The notes under the pieces are model-generated. The model was not told the DNA's origin. It did not search any database and saw only the letters and a list, made by a program, of their open reading frames with translations. A program made the position numbers and the translations under genes. From Actinotalea endophytica (GTDB taxonomy: Bacteria > Actinomycetota > Actinomycetes > Actinomycetales > Cellulomonadaceae), in the NCBI RefSeq assembly GCF_025717005.1, contig NZ_JAOVZU010000009.1, forward strand, positions 124,001-188,000: a DNA stretch of 64,000 nucleotides. Reading direction: 5' to 3'. This document shows positions 50,398-61,484 of this stretch, piece by piece; position 1 is the first letter of the stretch, and every line of letters begins with the position of its first letter.

Positions 50398-51267
50398 ATG
50401 ACCCAGGCGTTGCTCGGACCGAGCCAGGTGCGCGAGCTGGCCGGTGCGCTCGGCGTGCACCCGACCAAGACCCTCGGGCAGAACTTCGTGGTGGACCCGG
50501 GCACCGTGCGCAAGATCGTCCGGGTCGCGCGGGTGTCGGCGGGTGAGCGCGTCGTCGAGGTCGGCCCGGGGCTCGGCTCGCTCACCCTGGGGCTGCTCGA
50601 GGCCGGGGCGTCGGTGGTGGCCGTCGAGATCGACCCGGTCCTGGCGGGCGCGTTGCCGAGCACGGTCGCGTCCCGGCTGCCCGAGGCCGCCGACCGGCTC
50701 ACGGTCGTCGGCGCCGACGCCCTCGACGTCCGGGAGCTGCCCGACCCGGCGCCGACCGCCCTGGTCGCGAACCTGCCGTACAACGTCGCGGTGCCGGTGC
50801 TGCTCTCCTTCCTCGAGCGGTTCGACTCGCTCGAGCGCGTGCTCGTGATGGTCCAGGCCGAGGTCGCCGACCGGCTGGTCGCCGCGCCCGGGTCGCGCAC
50901 GTACGGCATCCCGTCGGTCAAGGCCGCCTGGTACGCGCACGCCCGCCCGGCCGGGCCGATCGGCCGTGCGGTGTTCTGGCCCGTGCCGCGGGTCGACTCC
51001 GCGCTCGTCTCGCTCGAGCGCCGACCCGTCCCGGTGACCGCTGTGACCCGCGAGCAGGTGTTCACCGTCGTCGACGCGGCGTTCGCGCAGCGACGCAAGA
51101 TGCTGCGCTCGGCGCTGGCCGGGCTGGCCGGGTCGTCGGCCGCCGCCGCGGAGGCGCTGGCTGCAGCCGGCGTCGAGCCGACCGACCGTGGCGAACGCCT
51201 CACCGTGGAGCAGTTCGCCGCCGTCACCGAACGGCTGGTCGCTGCCGGGGTCGCGCTCGGTGGCTGA
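50398..51267 (+). CDS. rsmA: 16S rRNA dimethyladenosine transferase RsmA (KsgA)
   Basis: 289 residues, ATG 50398 six bases after TAGGCT (50386-50391), so probably leaderless. [18 protein letters not shown] (~26) is the RNA/SAM entry motif. SAM loop [15 protein letters not shown] (~51), acidic VEIDPVLA and catalytic [18 protein letters not shown] (~123) are all present. It dimethylates A1518 and A1519 of 16S rRNA late in 30S assembly. Its position between rpf and ispE is conserved in actinobacteria. Confidence 0.95.
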   Translation: MTQALLGPSQVRELAGALGVHPTKTLGQNFVVDPGTVRKIVRVARVSAGERVVEVGPGLGSLTLGLLEAGASVVAVEIDPVLAGALPSTVASRLPEAADRLTVVGADALDVRELPDPAPTALVANLPYNVAVPVLLSFLERFDSLERVLVMVQAEVADRLVAAPGSRTYGIPSVKAAWYAHARPAGPIGRAVFWPVPRVDSALVSLERRPVPVTAVTREQVFTVVDAAFAQRRKMLRSALAGLAGSSAAAAEALAAAGVEPTDRGERLTVEQFAAVTERLVAAGVALGG

Positions 51268-51360
51268 GCCGCGCGTGGCCTCCCGGTCGGGCGGGGCCGT
51301 TGCGGTACCCGCCCGCGGACCCGCGAGCAGGCCCGCGGGCACCGTGCCAGAGTGGGCGTC

Positions 51361-52259
51361 GTGAGCACCCGTGACGCCGTGACGGCCCGGGCGCCGGGCA
51401 AGCTCAACCTGAGCCTCGGCGTCGGGCGTCGGCGTGACGACGGGTACCACCCGCTGGCCACGGTCTTCCAGGCCGTGTCGCTGTACGAGGAGGTCGTGGC
51501 GACCGCCGCGGACGAGCTGACGGTCACCGTCGAGGGACCCGGCGCGGAGGTCACCCCCACCGATGCGACGAACCTCGCATGGCGCGCCGCCGAGCTGGTC
51601 GCCGCCGAGGTCGGCATCGAGCCGGCCGTGCACCTGCACCTGCGCAAGCAGGTCCCGGTGGCCGGCGGGATGGCCGGGGGCTCGGCCGACGCAGCCGCCG
51701 CGCTGCTGGCCTGCGAGACGCTGTGGGACGCGGGCCTGACCCGCGAACGGATCGCGCTGCTCGCCGGCGAGCTGGGCGCCGACGTTCCGTTCCTGCTGCA
51801 CGGGCACACCGCGGTGGGCACCGGCCGGGGCGACCTGATCAGCCCGGCGCTGTGCCGCGGCCGGTACCACTGGGCGCTGGCGACCCGGCGCAGCGGCCTG
51901 TCCACGGCCGACGTGTACGGGCGCTTCGACGACCTCGCCGAACCCGGCCTGGCCGACCCCGAGCCGGACCGGGAGCTGCTCACCGCGCTGCGCGCGGCCG
52001 ATCTGGAGGCCGTGGGGCGCAACCTCGGCAACGACCTGCAGGGCGCCGCGCTCGAGCTCGCGCCGGACCTCGCGCAGACGGTCGCCGCGGCACGCAGCGC
52101 CGGGGCGCTCGGCGTCGTCGTGACCGGCTCGGGTCCGACCGTCGCCGCGCTGGCCCGCAGCCGCCGCCACGCGATGGCGATCGGTGCGGCGGTCACCGCC
52201 GCCGGCCAGGCCGACGAGGTCGCCTGGGTGGTCGGCCCCGTCGGCGGGGCGCGCGTGCT

Positions 52260-52263
<4 letters not shown>
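51361..52263 (+). CDS. ispE: 4-diphosphocytidyl-2-C-methyl-D-erythritol kinase IspE
   Basis: 300 residues from GTG 51361, seven bases after CAGAGT. GHMP kinase motifs: ARAPGKLNLSLGVGRRRDDG (~10-29), ATP loop VPVAGGMAGGSADAAAALLA (~100), and VVTGSGPTVAALARS (~255). It phosphorylates CDP-methylerythritol in the non-mevalonate isoprenoid pathway. The stop codon overlaps the start of the ABC-F gene (GTGA). Confidence 0.94.
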
Positions 52264-54053
<1,790 letters not shown>

Positions 54054-54064
54054 GAGCCGGGTCC

Positions 54065-54835
54065 TCACCGGGGAGGCGCGGCCTGGCCCCGGGCGCGGTG
54101 TGCTCGGACCCGGGCGACGACCGCGAGACCCCCGAGAACCGTCGCGACGGGTAGCAGGATCATCATGGTCGGGAGCTGCCAGAGCACGGGGACGACGACG
54201 TCGTCGGACCACGCGCCGAGCTCGAGGGAGCAGGTCTCGACCGAACCGTCGGGCGATGTCGCGCACGTGCCGGGGCCGTAGACGATGTAGAAGGCGTGCC
54301 GCGCCGATATCAGCGCCATGAGCGCGGCGGAGACCAACCCGGGGACGAGGCGTGCCCGGCGGGCCAAGAGAGCGGTCCCCGCGCCGACCAGCGCGGCGGC
54401 GAGCAGGTTCCAGACCCCGGCGGCGGTCGTGGCCACGATCACGTCGCTCAGCCGTGGGAGCACGGGGTGGGCCATGTCGTAGGACTGGTTCACGGTGGGG
54501 AACCACGAGGCGGTGTAGGCCACGGAGGTCAGTGCGACCCAGCCGACGAACCCCGCCAGCCCGAGCAGGGCCATCGCCGGCCGGTGCACCAGGTCGTGCC
54601 ACCCGAGCCTCGGCACTGCCCGCAGCGCCTGGCCCCACCACCATCGGCGTGCCGCACGCTCCCCCCGGGAGGCCGCGACCCCTGCGCGCGCCTCGGCGAG
54701 ATCGCCGAGCAACTCGTCCTCGTCCCGGACGAGCCCGGCCAGCACGAGGGTGAGCAACCGCTCGAGGGCTCCGGTGGGTCCGAGGGCGGAGGCCGGGTCC
54801 GCGGCGCGACCGGCTCCGCGCTCGTCGGGGCTCAT
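54065..54835 (-). CDS. Membrane protein with permease-prefix-like N-terminus, partner of PadR regulator
   Basis: 256 residues from ATG 54835 (ATGA overlap with the PadR gene). A charged helical N-terminus (RDEDELLGDLAEARAG, ~30-55) is followed by four or five membrane spans. PadR-linked proteins with such a helical prefix and a membrane domain are common (HAAS-like signalling units), but this one lacks an ABC permease core. Two Cys lie in the extracytoplasmic loop (GTCATSPDGSVETC), perhaps a disulfide. Function unknown; likely membrane stress or compound sensing with its regulator. Confidence 0.72.
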   Translation of the reverse strand: MSPDERGAGRAADPASALGPTGALERLLTLVLAGLVRDEDELLGDLAEARAGVAASRGERAARRWWWGQALRAVPRLGWHDLVHRPAMALLGLAGFVGWVALTSVAYTASWFPTVNQSYDMAHPVLPRLSDVIVATTAAGVWNLLAAALVGAGTALLARRARLVPGLVSAALMALISARHAFYIVYGPGTCATSPDGSVETCSLELGAWSDDVVVPVLWQLPTMMILLPVATVLGGLAVVARVRAHRARGQAAPPR

Positions 54836-55152
54836 GCGGGGCCCCACTGCGGGGCCGAGCCCCACCGCCGCGCGGCCCGCTCGCGCTCGGCGGCCAGCAC
54901 CTGGTGCCCGGCCGTCGTGAGCCGGTACTCCCGGCGAGAGCGGCCGCCGCGCACGGGCAGCGGGTCGGTGGTGCGCGAGGTCAGCAACCCCTTGGTCTCC
55001 AGGCGCGACAGGGTGGTGTAGGTCGCGCCGACGGACAGCTCCCGGCCCCGCTCCGCGCTGACCTCCTCCCGGACGAGCAGCCCGTAGGCCGACCCGTCGT
55101 GCCGCGCGACCGCGAGCAGCACGTCAAGTTCCAGAGCGCCGGTCGTCCGCAT
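54832..55152 (-). CDS. PadR-family transcriptional regulator
   Basis: 106 residues from ATG 55152 (upstream in-frame ATG 55188 would place 12 extra residues). ELDVLLAVARHDGSAYGLLV is the PadR winged-helix start (~7-26) and VGATYTTLSRLETKGLL the recognition helix (~40). SRREYRLTTAGHQVLAAER is the wing and C-terminal helix. It is the first gene of a two-gene unit with the membrane protein. A TTTGT-AGA-ACAAA palindrome (55162-55174) overlaps its likely -10 (TACAAA), so autoregulation is likely. The inducer is unknown. Confidence 0.86.
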   Translation of the reverse strand: MRTTGALELDVLLAVARHDGSAYGLLVREEVSAERGRELSVGATYTTLSRLETKGLLTSRTTDPLPVRGGRSRREYRLTTAGHQVLAAERERAARRWGSAPQWGPA

Positions 55153-55161
55153 GTGTCTTAC

Positions 55162-55174
55162 TTTGTAGAACAAA
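55162..55174. promoter_or_regulatory. Small palindrome over the PadR promoter
   Basis: TTTGT-AGA-ACAAA, an exact inverted repeat, overlaps the minus-strand TACAAA (-10 candidate) about 9 bases before ATG 55152. It fits a PadR-type operator by position. Confidence 0.45.
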
Positions 55175-55218
55175 TCCTGGATCGTCAATCGTCGCGCGCA
55201 GGACGCCGGGCCGTCCGG

Positions 55219-55716
55219 TCAGGCGTCGAACGGCGCGACGAGCACCCGCAGCAGCTCGGCCAGACGCGCGCGGTCGGCGGGCTCGAGGTCGGCCAGCAGG
55301 GTGCGTTCGACGTCGAGCAGGTCGGCGAGCGCTGCGTCCACCCGGGCCCGTCCGGCGTCGGTGAGCCGGACCAGCACGCCGCGGCGGTCCGCCGGGGCCG
55401 GCCCGCGACGTACCAGCCCCCGGGCCTCGAGCCGGTCGATCCGGTTGGTCATCGTGCCGCTGGTCACCATGGTCTGGGTGACCAGGACGCCGGGGGAGAG
55501 CTCGTACGGGGCCCCGGCCCGGCGCAGCGCGGAGAGCACGTCGAACTCCCACTGCTCCAGGTCGTGGTTGGCGAACGCACCGGACCGTGCCGTCGCGAGG
55601 TGACGGGCGAGGCGGGTGATCCGGGACAGCACGGCCAACGGCTCGACGTCGAGGTCCGGGCGCTCGCGGCGCCAGGCCTCGAGGATCCGGTCGACCTCGT
55701 CGGTCCGCAGGGTCAT
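55219..55716 (-). CDS. MarR-family transcriptional regulator
   Basis: 165 residues from ATG 55716, overlapping the TetR stop (ATGA). MarR winged helix: EQWEFDVLSALRRAG (~52), TQTMVTSGTMTNRIDRLEAR (~78-97), DRRGVLVRLTDAGRARVD (~107). The first ~45 residues (EAWRRERPDLDVEPLAVLSR) and a C-terminal helix complete the fold. It is co-translated with the TetR gene and the two probably sense related compounds. No transporter or enzyme target lies in the window. Confidence 0.9.
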   Translation of the reverse strand: MTLRTDEVDRILEAWRRERPDLDVEPLAVLSRITRLARHLATARSGAFANHDLEQWEFDVLSALRRAGAPYELSPGVLVTQTMVTSGTMTNRIDRLEARGLVRRGPAPADRRGVLVRLTDAGRARVDAALADLLDVERTLLADLEPADRARLAELLRVLVAPFDA

Positions 55717-56342
55717 GCCTGACCGCGCAGGCTCGGCTTGACCTGGAGACCCGACAGCCCGTTCCACGCCAGGTTCACCAGGTGGGCGGCGACCTCGTCC
55801 TTCTTGGGCTTGCGGGCGTCCAGCCAGTACTGCCCGGTGAGCGCGACCATGCCGACCAGCATCTGTGCGTAGATCGGCGCCGTGCGCGGGTCGAGACCGC
55901 GTCGCTTGAACTGCGCCGCGAGCAGGTGCTCGACCTGCATCGCGACGTCGCCGATCAGGCTGGAGAAGGTCCCGGTGGACTGCGTCACGGGGGAGTCGCG
56001 CACCAGGATGCGGAACCCGTCCGTGGAGGACTCGATGTAGTCGAGGAGCGCCAGCGCGGTGCGCTCGACCAGCACCTGCGGGTGGCCGCCGGCCTCCAGG
56101 GCGCCGGTCAGAGCCCCCGTCAGGGCCTGGATCTCGCGGTCCACGACGACCGCGTAGACGCCTTCCTTGCCACCGAAGTGCTCGTACACGACGGGCTTGG
56201 ACACCTCGGCCCGGGAGGCGATCTCCTCGACGCTCGTGCCCTCGAACCCCTTCTCGGCGAACAGCTGTCGGGAGACGTCCAGGAGCTGTTCGCGGCGCTG
56301 GGCAGCGGTCATCCTGGCGCGAGGGGGTCGAGTGGTGGCCAC
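55713..56342 (-). CDS. TetR-family transcriptional regulator
   Basis: 209 residues from GTG 56342, with a CATGAT box six bases upstream; ATG 56363 is the alternative start. HTH: RREQLLDVSRQLFAEKGFEG (~14-33), VEEIASRAEVSKPVVYEHFG (~37-56) then GKEGVYAVVV. The remaining ~145 residues are the ligand/dimer domain (DSPVTQSTGTFSSLIGDVA). It is first of a two-gene unit with the MarR regulator. No palindrome as clear as that of the window-start TetR was found before it. Confidence 0.9.
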   Translation of the reverse strand: MATTRPPRARMTAAQRREQLLDVSRQLFAEKGFEGTSVEEIASRAEVSKPVVYEHFGGKEGVYAVVVDREIQALTGALTGALEAGGHPQVLVERTALALLDYIESSTDGFRILVRDSPVTQSTGTFSSLIGDVAMQVEHLLAAQFKRRGLDPRTAPIYAQMLVGMVALTGQYWLDARKPKKDEVAAHLVNLAWNGLSGLQVKPSLRGQA

Positions 56343-56421
56343 CCGCCCATCATGCCGTGCCATCCGGTCCGGGCTGGCAGACTGGCCCGGCGGCGCGTCA
56401 GCGCCGAACGCTCGCGGGCGG

Positions 56422-56493
56422 TCCGCCCTGGTGTAACGGCAGCACGCAGGCCTTTGGAGCCTTGCGGTCCAGGTTCGAATCCTGGGGGCGGAG
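56422..56493 (+). tRNA. tRNA-Gln(TTG)
   Basis: A 72-nt cloverleaf. Acceptor TCCGCCC/GGGCGGA, D arm GTGTAACGGCAGCAC, anticodon loop CTTTGGA with anticodon TTG (codon CAA), T arm CCAGG-TTCGAAT-CCTGG, discriminator G. CCA is not encoded. The 27-43 pair is a mismatch. It lies ~100 bp before glmU. Confidence 0.94.
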
Positions 56494-56552
56494 CCCGAGC
56501 CGGACCCGTGGCCGGCGGTCGGCCCGCGGTCTCAGCGACCGCGGGGCGACGG

Positions 56553-56558
56553 TAGAGT
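56553..56558 (+). promoter_or_regulatory. Probable -10 element of the glmU operon
   Basis: TAGAGT, 41 bp before the GTG start of glmU. It would give a ~35-nt leader with GGGAG near the start. Confidence 0.5.
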
Positions 56559-56598
56559 GGCCGCGGCCGACCTCGCAGGTGAATCGACGGGAGTCCTG

Positions 56599-58290
56599 GT
56601 GACCGCAGCTCGACCCGCCGCCGTAGTCGTCCTCGCCGCAGGTGAGGGCACCCGGATGCGGTCGACGACACCCAAGGTCCTGCACGCCCTCGCGGGCCGC
56701 ACGATGCTGGGGCACGCGATCGGCGCGGCGAGCGACCTCGAGCCGGACCGCCTCGTCGTCGTGGTGCGCCACGGGCGTGACCGGGTCGCGGCACACGCCC
56801 TCGAGCTCGCCCCGAGCGCCCTGATCGCCGACCAGGACGAGATCCCGGGCACCGGTCGGGCCGTGCAGTGCGCCATGTCGGTGCTCGACGCGGCGGCCGC
56901 GGCCACGGCGGCGGGCACTGGTGACGGTGCGGGGATGCCGGCCGGGACCCCGCTGGCCGGCGAGCCGCTGCCCGGCGTCACCGGACCCGTCGTCGTGATG
57001 GCCGGCGACATCCCCATGCTGGACGGCGGCACCCTGGCCGAGCTGGTCGCCGCGCACCTGGCGGACGGCAACGCGGTGACGGTCCTGACCACCGAGGTCG
57101 CGGACCCGACGGGCTACGGCCGGATCGTGCGCGAGCCCGGGACGGGTGACGTGCTGCGGATCGTCGAGCACCGGGACGCAACCGCCGAGGAGCGCGCGAT
57201 CGCCGAGATCAACTCCTCGGTGTACGTCTTCGACGCGGCGGTGCTCCGGTCCGGCCTCGGCCGGCTCGGTCGCGACAACGCTCAGGGCGAGGTCTACCTC
57301 ACCGACGTCCTCGCGCTCGCGCGGGCCGACGGCGGCGCGGTGCGCGCGGTGCGGGTCGACGACCCGATGATCGTCGAGGGGGTCAACGACCGTCTCGCCC
57401 TGGGCCGGCTGGCCGCGGAGATGAACCGCCGGATCCTCGCCGACTGGATGATCGAGGGCGTCACCGTGATGGACCCGGCGAGCACCTGGGTGGACGTCGA
57501 CGTCGAGCTCGCCGCCGACGTCACGCTGCTGCCGGGCACGCACCTCGCGGGCCGGACGGTGGTCGATACCGGAGCCGTGGTCGGCCCGGACACCACGGTG
57601 CGGGACTCCACGATCGGCGCCGGCGCCCAGGTGGTCCGCAGCCACGTGCTCGGGTCGCAGGTCGGTCCGGACAGCCTGGTCGGTCCGTTCTCCTACCTCC
57701 GGCCCGGTACGGACCTGCGCGAGCACGGCAAGATCGGCGCCTACGTCGAGACCAAGGCCGCCACGATCGGCGCCCACTCGAAGGTGCCCCACCTGTCCTA
57801 CGTCGGCGACGCGACGATCGGTGAGCACAGCAACGTCGGCGCGGGGACGATCTTCGTCAACTACGACGGCGTGACCAAGCACCACTCGACGGTCGGTGAC
57901 CACGTGCGGATCGGCTCGGACAACGCCCTGGTCGCGCCCGTGTCGATCGGGGACGGCGCCTACACGGGCGCCGGTTCGGTGATCCGGCGGGACGTGCCCG
58001 CCGGCGCTCTGGGCATCAACACCGCCCCGCAGCGCACGATCGACGGCTGGGTGCTGCGCCGCCGGCCGACCAGCCCGTCGGCGACCGCTGCGCGTGCTGC
58101 GCTCGGGGTCACCGAGGAGGAGCCCACGGCCCTGTCACCGCAGGCACAGCTGGAGCTGCGAGGCCATGCGCGCGGCCAGGACAGCGATGACACGAACGGC
58201 CGTGATGGCACGAACGACAGTGATCGCACGAACGACAGTGATCGCACGAACGACAGTGATGGCACGAACGAAGGGCAGCCGCGGTCATGA
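56599..58290 (+). CDS. glmU: Bifunctional GlmU (acetyltransferase/uridylyltransferase) with repeat tail
   Basis: 563 residues from GTG 56599 after GGGAG. The N-terminal uridylyltransferase has VVLAAGEGTRMRSTTPKVLH (~8-27) and VVVMAGDIPMLDGG (~133). The C-terminal left-handed beta-helix (~265-465) includes GKIGAYVETKAATIG, NVGAGTIFVNYDG and ALGINTAPQRTIDGWV. It makes UDP-N-acetylglucosamine for peptidoglycan. Beyond residue ~505 it has an unusual ~55-residue hydrophilic tail containing TNDSDR repeats (58189-58272 in the DNA). The stop overlaps the prs start. An Ala/Gly insertion at ~112-130 is also unusual. Confidence 0.93.
   Translation: MTAARPAAVVVLAAGEGTRMRSTTPKVLHALAGRTMLGHAIGAASDLEPDRLVVVVRHGRDRVAAHALELAPSALIADQDEIPGTGRAVQCAMSVLDAAAAATAAGTGDGAGMPAGTPLAGEPLPGVTGPVVVMAGDIPMLDGGTLAELVAAHLADGNAVTVLTTEVADPTGYGRIVREPGTGDVLRIVEHRDATAEERAIAEINSSVYVFDAAVLRSGLGRLGRDNAQGEVYLTDVLALARADGGAVRAVRVDDPMIVEGVNDRLALGRLAAEMNRRILADWMIEGVTVMDPASTWVDVDVELAADVTLLPGTHLAGRTVVDTGAVVGPDTTVRDSTIGAGAQVVRSHVLGSQVGPDSLVGPFSYLRPGTDLREHGKIGAYVETKAATIGAHSKVPHLSYVGDATIGEHSNVGAGTIFVNYDGVTKHHSTVGDHVRIGSDNALVAPVSIGDGAYTGAGSVIRRDVPAGALGINTAPQRTIDGWVLRRRPTSPSATAARAALGVTEEEPTALSPQAQLELRGHARGQDSDDTNGRDGTNDSDRTNDSDRTNDSDGTNEGQPRS
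58189..58272. repeat. 18-bp tandem repeats in the glmU 3' end
   Basis: Copies of CACGAACGACAGTGAT-type 18-bp units begin at 58207, 58225 and 58243 (the last two identical), with a partial fourth at 58261 and a degenerate copy from 58189. They encode (TNDSDR/G) hexapeptides. Confidence 0.85.
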
Positions 58291-59270
58291 CCGGGATCGT
58301 CTCGACCGACGGGGAACGACGCCTCGTCCTCATCTCGGGCAGGGCGCACCCTGAGCTGGCGGACGACGTCGCACGCGAGCTCGGGGTCGAGCTCGTCCCG
58401 ACCACGGCCTACGACTTCGCGAACGGCGAGATCTACGTGCGGTTCGGCGAGAGCGTGCGCGGTGCGGACGCCTTCGTGCTGCAGAGCCACACGTCGCCGA
58501 TCAACCAGTGGATCATGGAGCAGCTGATCATGGTCGACGCGCTCAAGCGCGCCTCGGCCAAGACGATCACCGTGATCCTGCCGTTCTACGGCTACTCCCG
58601 CCAGGACAAGAAGCACCGCGGCCGCGAGCCGATCTCGGCCCGGCTGATGTCCGACCTGTTCCGCACGGCCGGCGCGGACCGGCTGATGAGCGTCGACATG
58701 CACTCCGCGCAGACCCAGGGCTTCTTCGACGGCCCGGTCGACCACCTCTGGGCGATGCCCCTGCTGGTCGACTACGTGCGGACCCGGGTCGACCCCACGA
58801 ACGTCGCGGTCGTCTCGCCGGACGCCGGTCGGATCCGGGTCGCGGAGCAGTGGGCCGCGAAGCTCGGCGGCTGCCCGCTGGCGTTCATCCACAAGACCCG
58901 CGACATCACCCGGCCCAACCGGGCCGTGGCCAACCGGGTGGTCGGCGACGTCGAGGGACGGACCGCGATCCTCACCGACGACCTGATCGACACCGGTGGC
59001 ACGATCGCCGAGGCGGTCCGGGTGTGCCTCGCCGCCGGTGCGAAGGACGTGATCGTCGCGGCGACCCACGGTGTGCTCTCCGACCCCGCCGCGCAGCGGC
59101 TGTCCGGCTGCGGCGCGCGCGAGGTGGTCGTCACCGACACGCTGCCGATCGACGAGGAGCGCCGCTTCGAGCAGCTCACCGTGCTGTCGATCGCTCCCCT
59201 GCTCGCCCGGGCCATCCGCGAGGTCTTCGACGACGGGTCGGTGACCTCGCTCTTCGACGGCGCGTCCTGA
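58287..59270 (+). CDS. prs: Ribose-phosphate pyrophosphokinase
   Basis: 327 residues, ATGA overlap with glmU. ANGEIYVRFGESVRG (~46), HTSPINQWIMEQLIM (~70), ILPFYGYSRQDKKHRGREPI (~97) and the PRPP loop TDDLIDTGGTIAEAV (~230) are all present. It makes PRPP from ribose 5-phosphate and ATP for nucleotides, His, Trp and NAD. The flexible loop reads HKTRDITRPN in place of the more usual KxRxxxxPN, so the active-site loop is slightly divergent. glmU-prs pairing is conserved across actinobacteria. Confidence 0.95.
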   Translation: MTGIVSTDGERRLVLISGRAHPELADDVARELGVELVPTTAYDFANGEIYVRFGESVRGADAFVLQSHTSPINQWIMEQLIMVDALKRASAKTITVILPFYGYSRQDKKHRGREPISARLMSDLFRTAGADRLMSVDMHSAQTQGFFDGPVDHLWAMPLLVDYVRTRVDPTNVAVVSPDAGRIRVAEQWAAKLGGCPLAFIHKTRDITRPNRAVANRVVGDVEGRTAILTDDLIDTGGTIAEAVRVCLAAGAKDVIVAATHGVLSDPAAQRLSGCGAREVVVTDTLPIDEERRFEQLTVLSIAPLLARAIREVFDDGSVTSLFDGAS

Positions 59271-59956
59271 TGGGTGACCCCGGCTTCCGTCGCGGTGGTG
59301 GCATCACCACGGTCGGCAGCGGCCGGGTGCCCGTGGTGCCCGACGTGGCGGTCGTGCGGCTCGCCGCACAGGCCTCGGACACCTCGGCGCGGGCTGCGCA
59401 CGAGGCCGCCGTGGAGGCCGCCGAGGCGCTCCTCGTGGCGCTCCGGGCGGCCGGCGTCGCGGACCGCGACCTGCGCACCGCAGCGACGCACGCGTGGACG
59501 GATCCCGGTGCCACGGTGCAGGAGGGGGAGCAGACCGCGACCCGGCTGCCGCGCACCACGGTGACGATCGCCGTCGAGGCGCGGCTGCGCGAGCTGGTCC
59601 GAGCGGGCGAGGTGATCGGCGCTGCGCTCGAGGCCGCGGGTGACGCGGCCCGGCTCGAGGGCACCACGCTGCAGGTGTCGGACCAGTCCGCCGCTCGCGG
59701 CCAGGCGCGCGAGCTGGCCTTCGCCGACGCGGTCGCTGCCGCGCGACAGCTCGCCGCGCTCGCCGGCCGTGAGCTCGGCCGAGTGATCGACGTGCGTGAG
59801 TCCGGGTCCGGCGACGTGGCGCCGGTGGCCGGGCGGATGGCGATGCGGGCCGCCGCGGCCGTGCCGGTCGAGGCCGGCGAGCAGGAGGTCGTCGTCGAGG
59901 TCGTCGTCCGGCACGGCTGGGCGGACGTGGACGACGCACCCCGGACGAGCGGCTAA
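59270..59956 (+). CDS. SIMPL (DUF541) domain protein
   Basis: 228 residues, ATG 59270 sharing one base with the prs stop. The SIMPL fold starts with TTVGSGRVPVVPDVAVVRLA and continues with the helix ARAAHEAAVEAAEALLVALR, the strand ATRLPRTTVTIAVEARLREL and a final beta segment EVVVEVVVRHGW. It has no signal peptide. The function of this family is not well established (oxidative-stress and periplasmic proteins are known). It is probably co-expressed with prs. Confidence 0.85.
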   Translation: MGDPGFRRGGGITTVGSGRVPVVPDVAVVRLAAQASDTSARAAHEAAVEAAEALLVALRAAGVADRDLRTAATHAWTDPGATVQEGEQTATRLPRTTVTIAVEARLRELVRAGEVIGAALEAAGDAARLEGTTLQVSDQSAARGQARELAFADAVAAARQLAALAGRELGRVIDVRESGSGDVAPVAGRMAMRAAAAVPVEAGEQEVVVEVVVRHGWADVDDAPRTSG

Positions 59957-60108
59957 ACTGTTCCGGTTGCCTCGGCGAGGGAGAGCGGGCGGGCTGACCT
60001 GCCTGCGGTCTCCGTGATCGACGCGGTGCGCCTGGCGCGCCCGCTGTCCCGCGCCTGGGCACACCGCCCTTCCGGGGTCACCACCCCACGAGACAACAAG
60101 GAGTACCT
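59954..60108 (+). promoter_or_regulatory. rplY promoter and leader
   Basis: A TAAACT -10 box (59954-59959) overlaps the stop codon of the SIMPL gene. The ~143-nt leader to GTG 60109 is GC-rich with possible stems and ends with AAGGAG. No named RNA element is recognised. Confidence 0.4.
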
Positions 60109-60738
60109 GTGGCTGCCACGTCCGAGAACAAGCTCGCCGCGACGATCCGCACCGAGTTCGGCAAGGGCGCCGCGCGTCGACTGCGCCGTGCCCACCAGAT
60201 CCCGGCCGTGCTCTACGGCCACGGCACCGACCCGCAGCACATCGCGCTGCCGGGCCACGAGACGATGCTCGCGCTCAAGCACGCGAACGCGCTGTTCACC
60301 CTCGACATCGAGGGCACCGAGCAGCTCGCCATCGCGAAGGACGTGCAGCGCGACCCGGTCCGCTACGACATCGAGCACGTCGACCTGCTCGTGGTCCGCA
60401 AGGGCGAGAAGGTCACGGTCGAGGTCGCGGTCCACGTGACCGGCGAGTCCGCCCCGGGCACCATCCACATGGTCGAGGCGCAGACCGTCACGGTCGAGGC
60501 CGAGGCGACCAACCTGCCCGAGGCGATCGAGGTCTCGGTCGAGGGTCTCGAGGCCGGCGCGCAGGTGCACGGGTCCGCCCTCGTCCTGCCGGAGGGCGCG
60601 ACGTACCTGGGCGACCCCGAGGCCGTGATCGTCACCGTCACCATCCCGAAGGCCACCGAGGCCGAGGGCGAGGCCGAGGGCGCCGAGCTCGAGGTCGAGG
60701 CGGCCGAGGAGTCGGCGGAGACCGCCGACGAGGCCTGA
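60109..60738 (+). CDS. rplY: Ribosomal protein bL25 / general stress protein Ctc
   Basis: 209 residues from GTG 60109 with AAGGAG. The N-terminal L25 domain (~1-95) has [20 protein letters not shown] (~18-37) and [18 protein letters not shown]. The C-terminal TL5/CTC beta domain (~100-190) includes [13 protein letters not shown]-like strands and [10 protein letters not shown]. It ends in an acidic Glu-rich tail of ~25 residues. It binds 5S rRNA in the large subunit. rplY-pth order follows. Confidence 0.94.
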   Translation: MAATSENKLAATIRTEFGKGAARRLRRAHQIPAVLYGHGTDPQHIALPGHETMLALKHANALFTLDIEGTEQLAIAKDVQRDPVRYDIEHVDLLVVRKGEKVTVEVAVHVTGESAPGTIHMVEAQTVTVEAEATNLPEAIEVSVEGLEAGAQVHGSALVLPEGATYLGDPEAVIVTVTIPKATEAEGEAEGAELEVEAAEESAETADEA

Positions 60739-60790
60739 GCGACTGCTCACCGCCCTGCGTCCGTGGTGGCGCAGGGCGGGCGGAGGTGAC

Positions 60791-61384
60791 ATGACCACAC
60801 CGTGGCTCGTGGTCGGCCTCGGCAACCCCGGTCCGGGGTATGCCGGCAACCGGCACAACGTCGGGCAGATGGTCACCGGCGAGCTCGCCAAGCGCGCCTC
60901 GACGGCATTCGGGTCGGACCGGTCGCGCGCGAAGGTCGCCGACGTTCGTCTGGGCATGCTGCCGGGCGGGGTGCCCGGCCCCCGCGTCCTGCTGGCGCAG
61001 CCCACCACGTACATGAACGTGTCCGGGGGGCCGGTCGCGGCGCTCGCGCGCTACCACCAGGTGCCGGTCGACCGCGTCGTCGTGGTGCACGACGAGCTCG
61101 ACCTGCCGTTCGCTGCCGTGCGGCTCAAGTCGGGTGGTGGCGAGGGCGGCCACAACGGCCTGCGCAGCATCAGCCAGGCGCTCGGCACGCGCGACTACCT
61201 GCGCGTGCGGGTCGGCATCGGGCGCCCGCCGGGGCGGATGGATCCGGCGGACTTCGTGCTGGCCAACTTCAGCTCGGTGGAGGCCAAGGAGCTGCCGTGG
61301 CTCGTCGACGCCGCTGCGGATGCGGTCGAGATGCTCGTCGTGCAGGGGCTCGCGGCAGCCCAGCAGCGCTTCCACTCGGCTTGA
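60791..61384 (+). CDS. pth: Peptidyl-tRNA hydrolase
   Basis: 197 residues, ATG 60791 after GGAGGTGA. Motifs: [19 protein letters not shown] (~8-26, with catalytic His), [13 protein letters not shown] (~70), [12 protein letters not shown] (~95), [14 protein letters not shown] (~115), [20 protein letters not shown]. It recycles peptidyl-tRNA released from stalled ribosomes. It lies 52 bp after rplY. Confidence 0.95.
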   Translation: MTTPWLVVGLGNPGPGYAGNRHNVGQMVTGELAKRASTAFGSDRSRAKVADVRLGMLPGGVPGPRVLLAQPTTYMNVSGGPVAALARYHQVPVDRVVVVHDELDLPFAAVRLKSGGGEGGHNGLRSISQALGTRDYLRVRVGIGRPPGRMDPADFVLANFSSVEAKELPWLVDAAADAVEMLVVQGLAAAQQRFHSA

Positions 61385-61484
61385 ATCGATATGGAGGTCA
61401 CGGCCGGGTCACGGACTCGTCCGGCGCACGTTCCGAACGGGTGAAATCGGGCATTGGGGACATCTCAGGACCAATACCCCGCGG

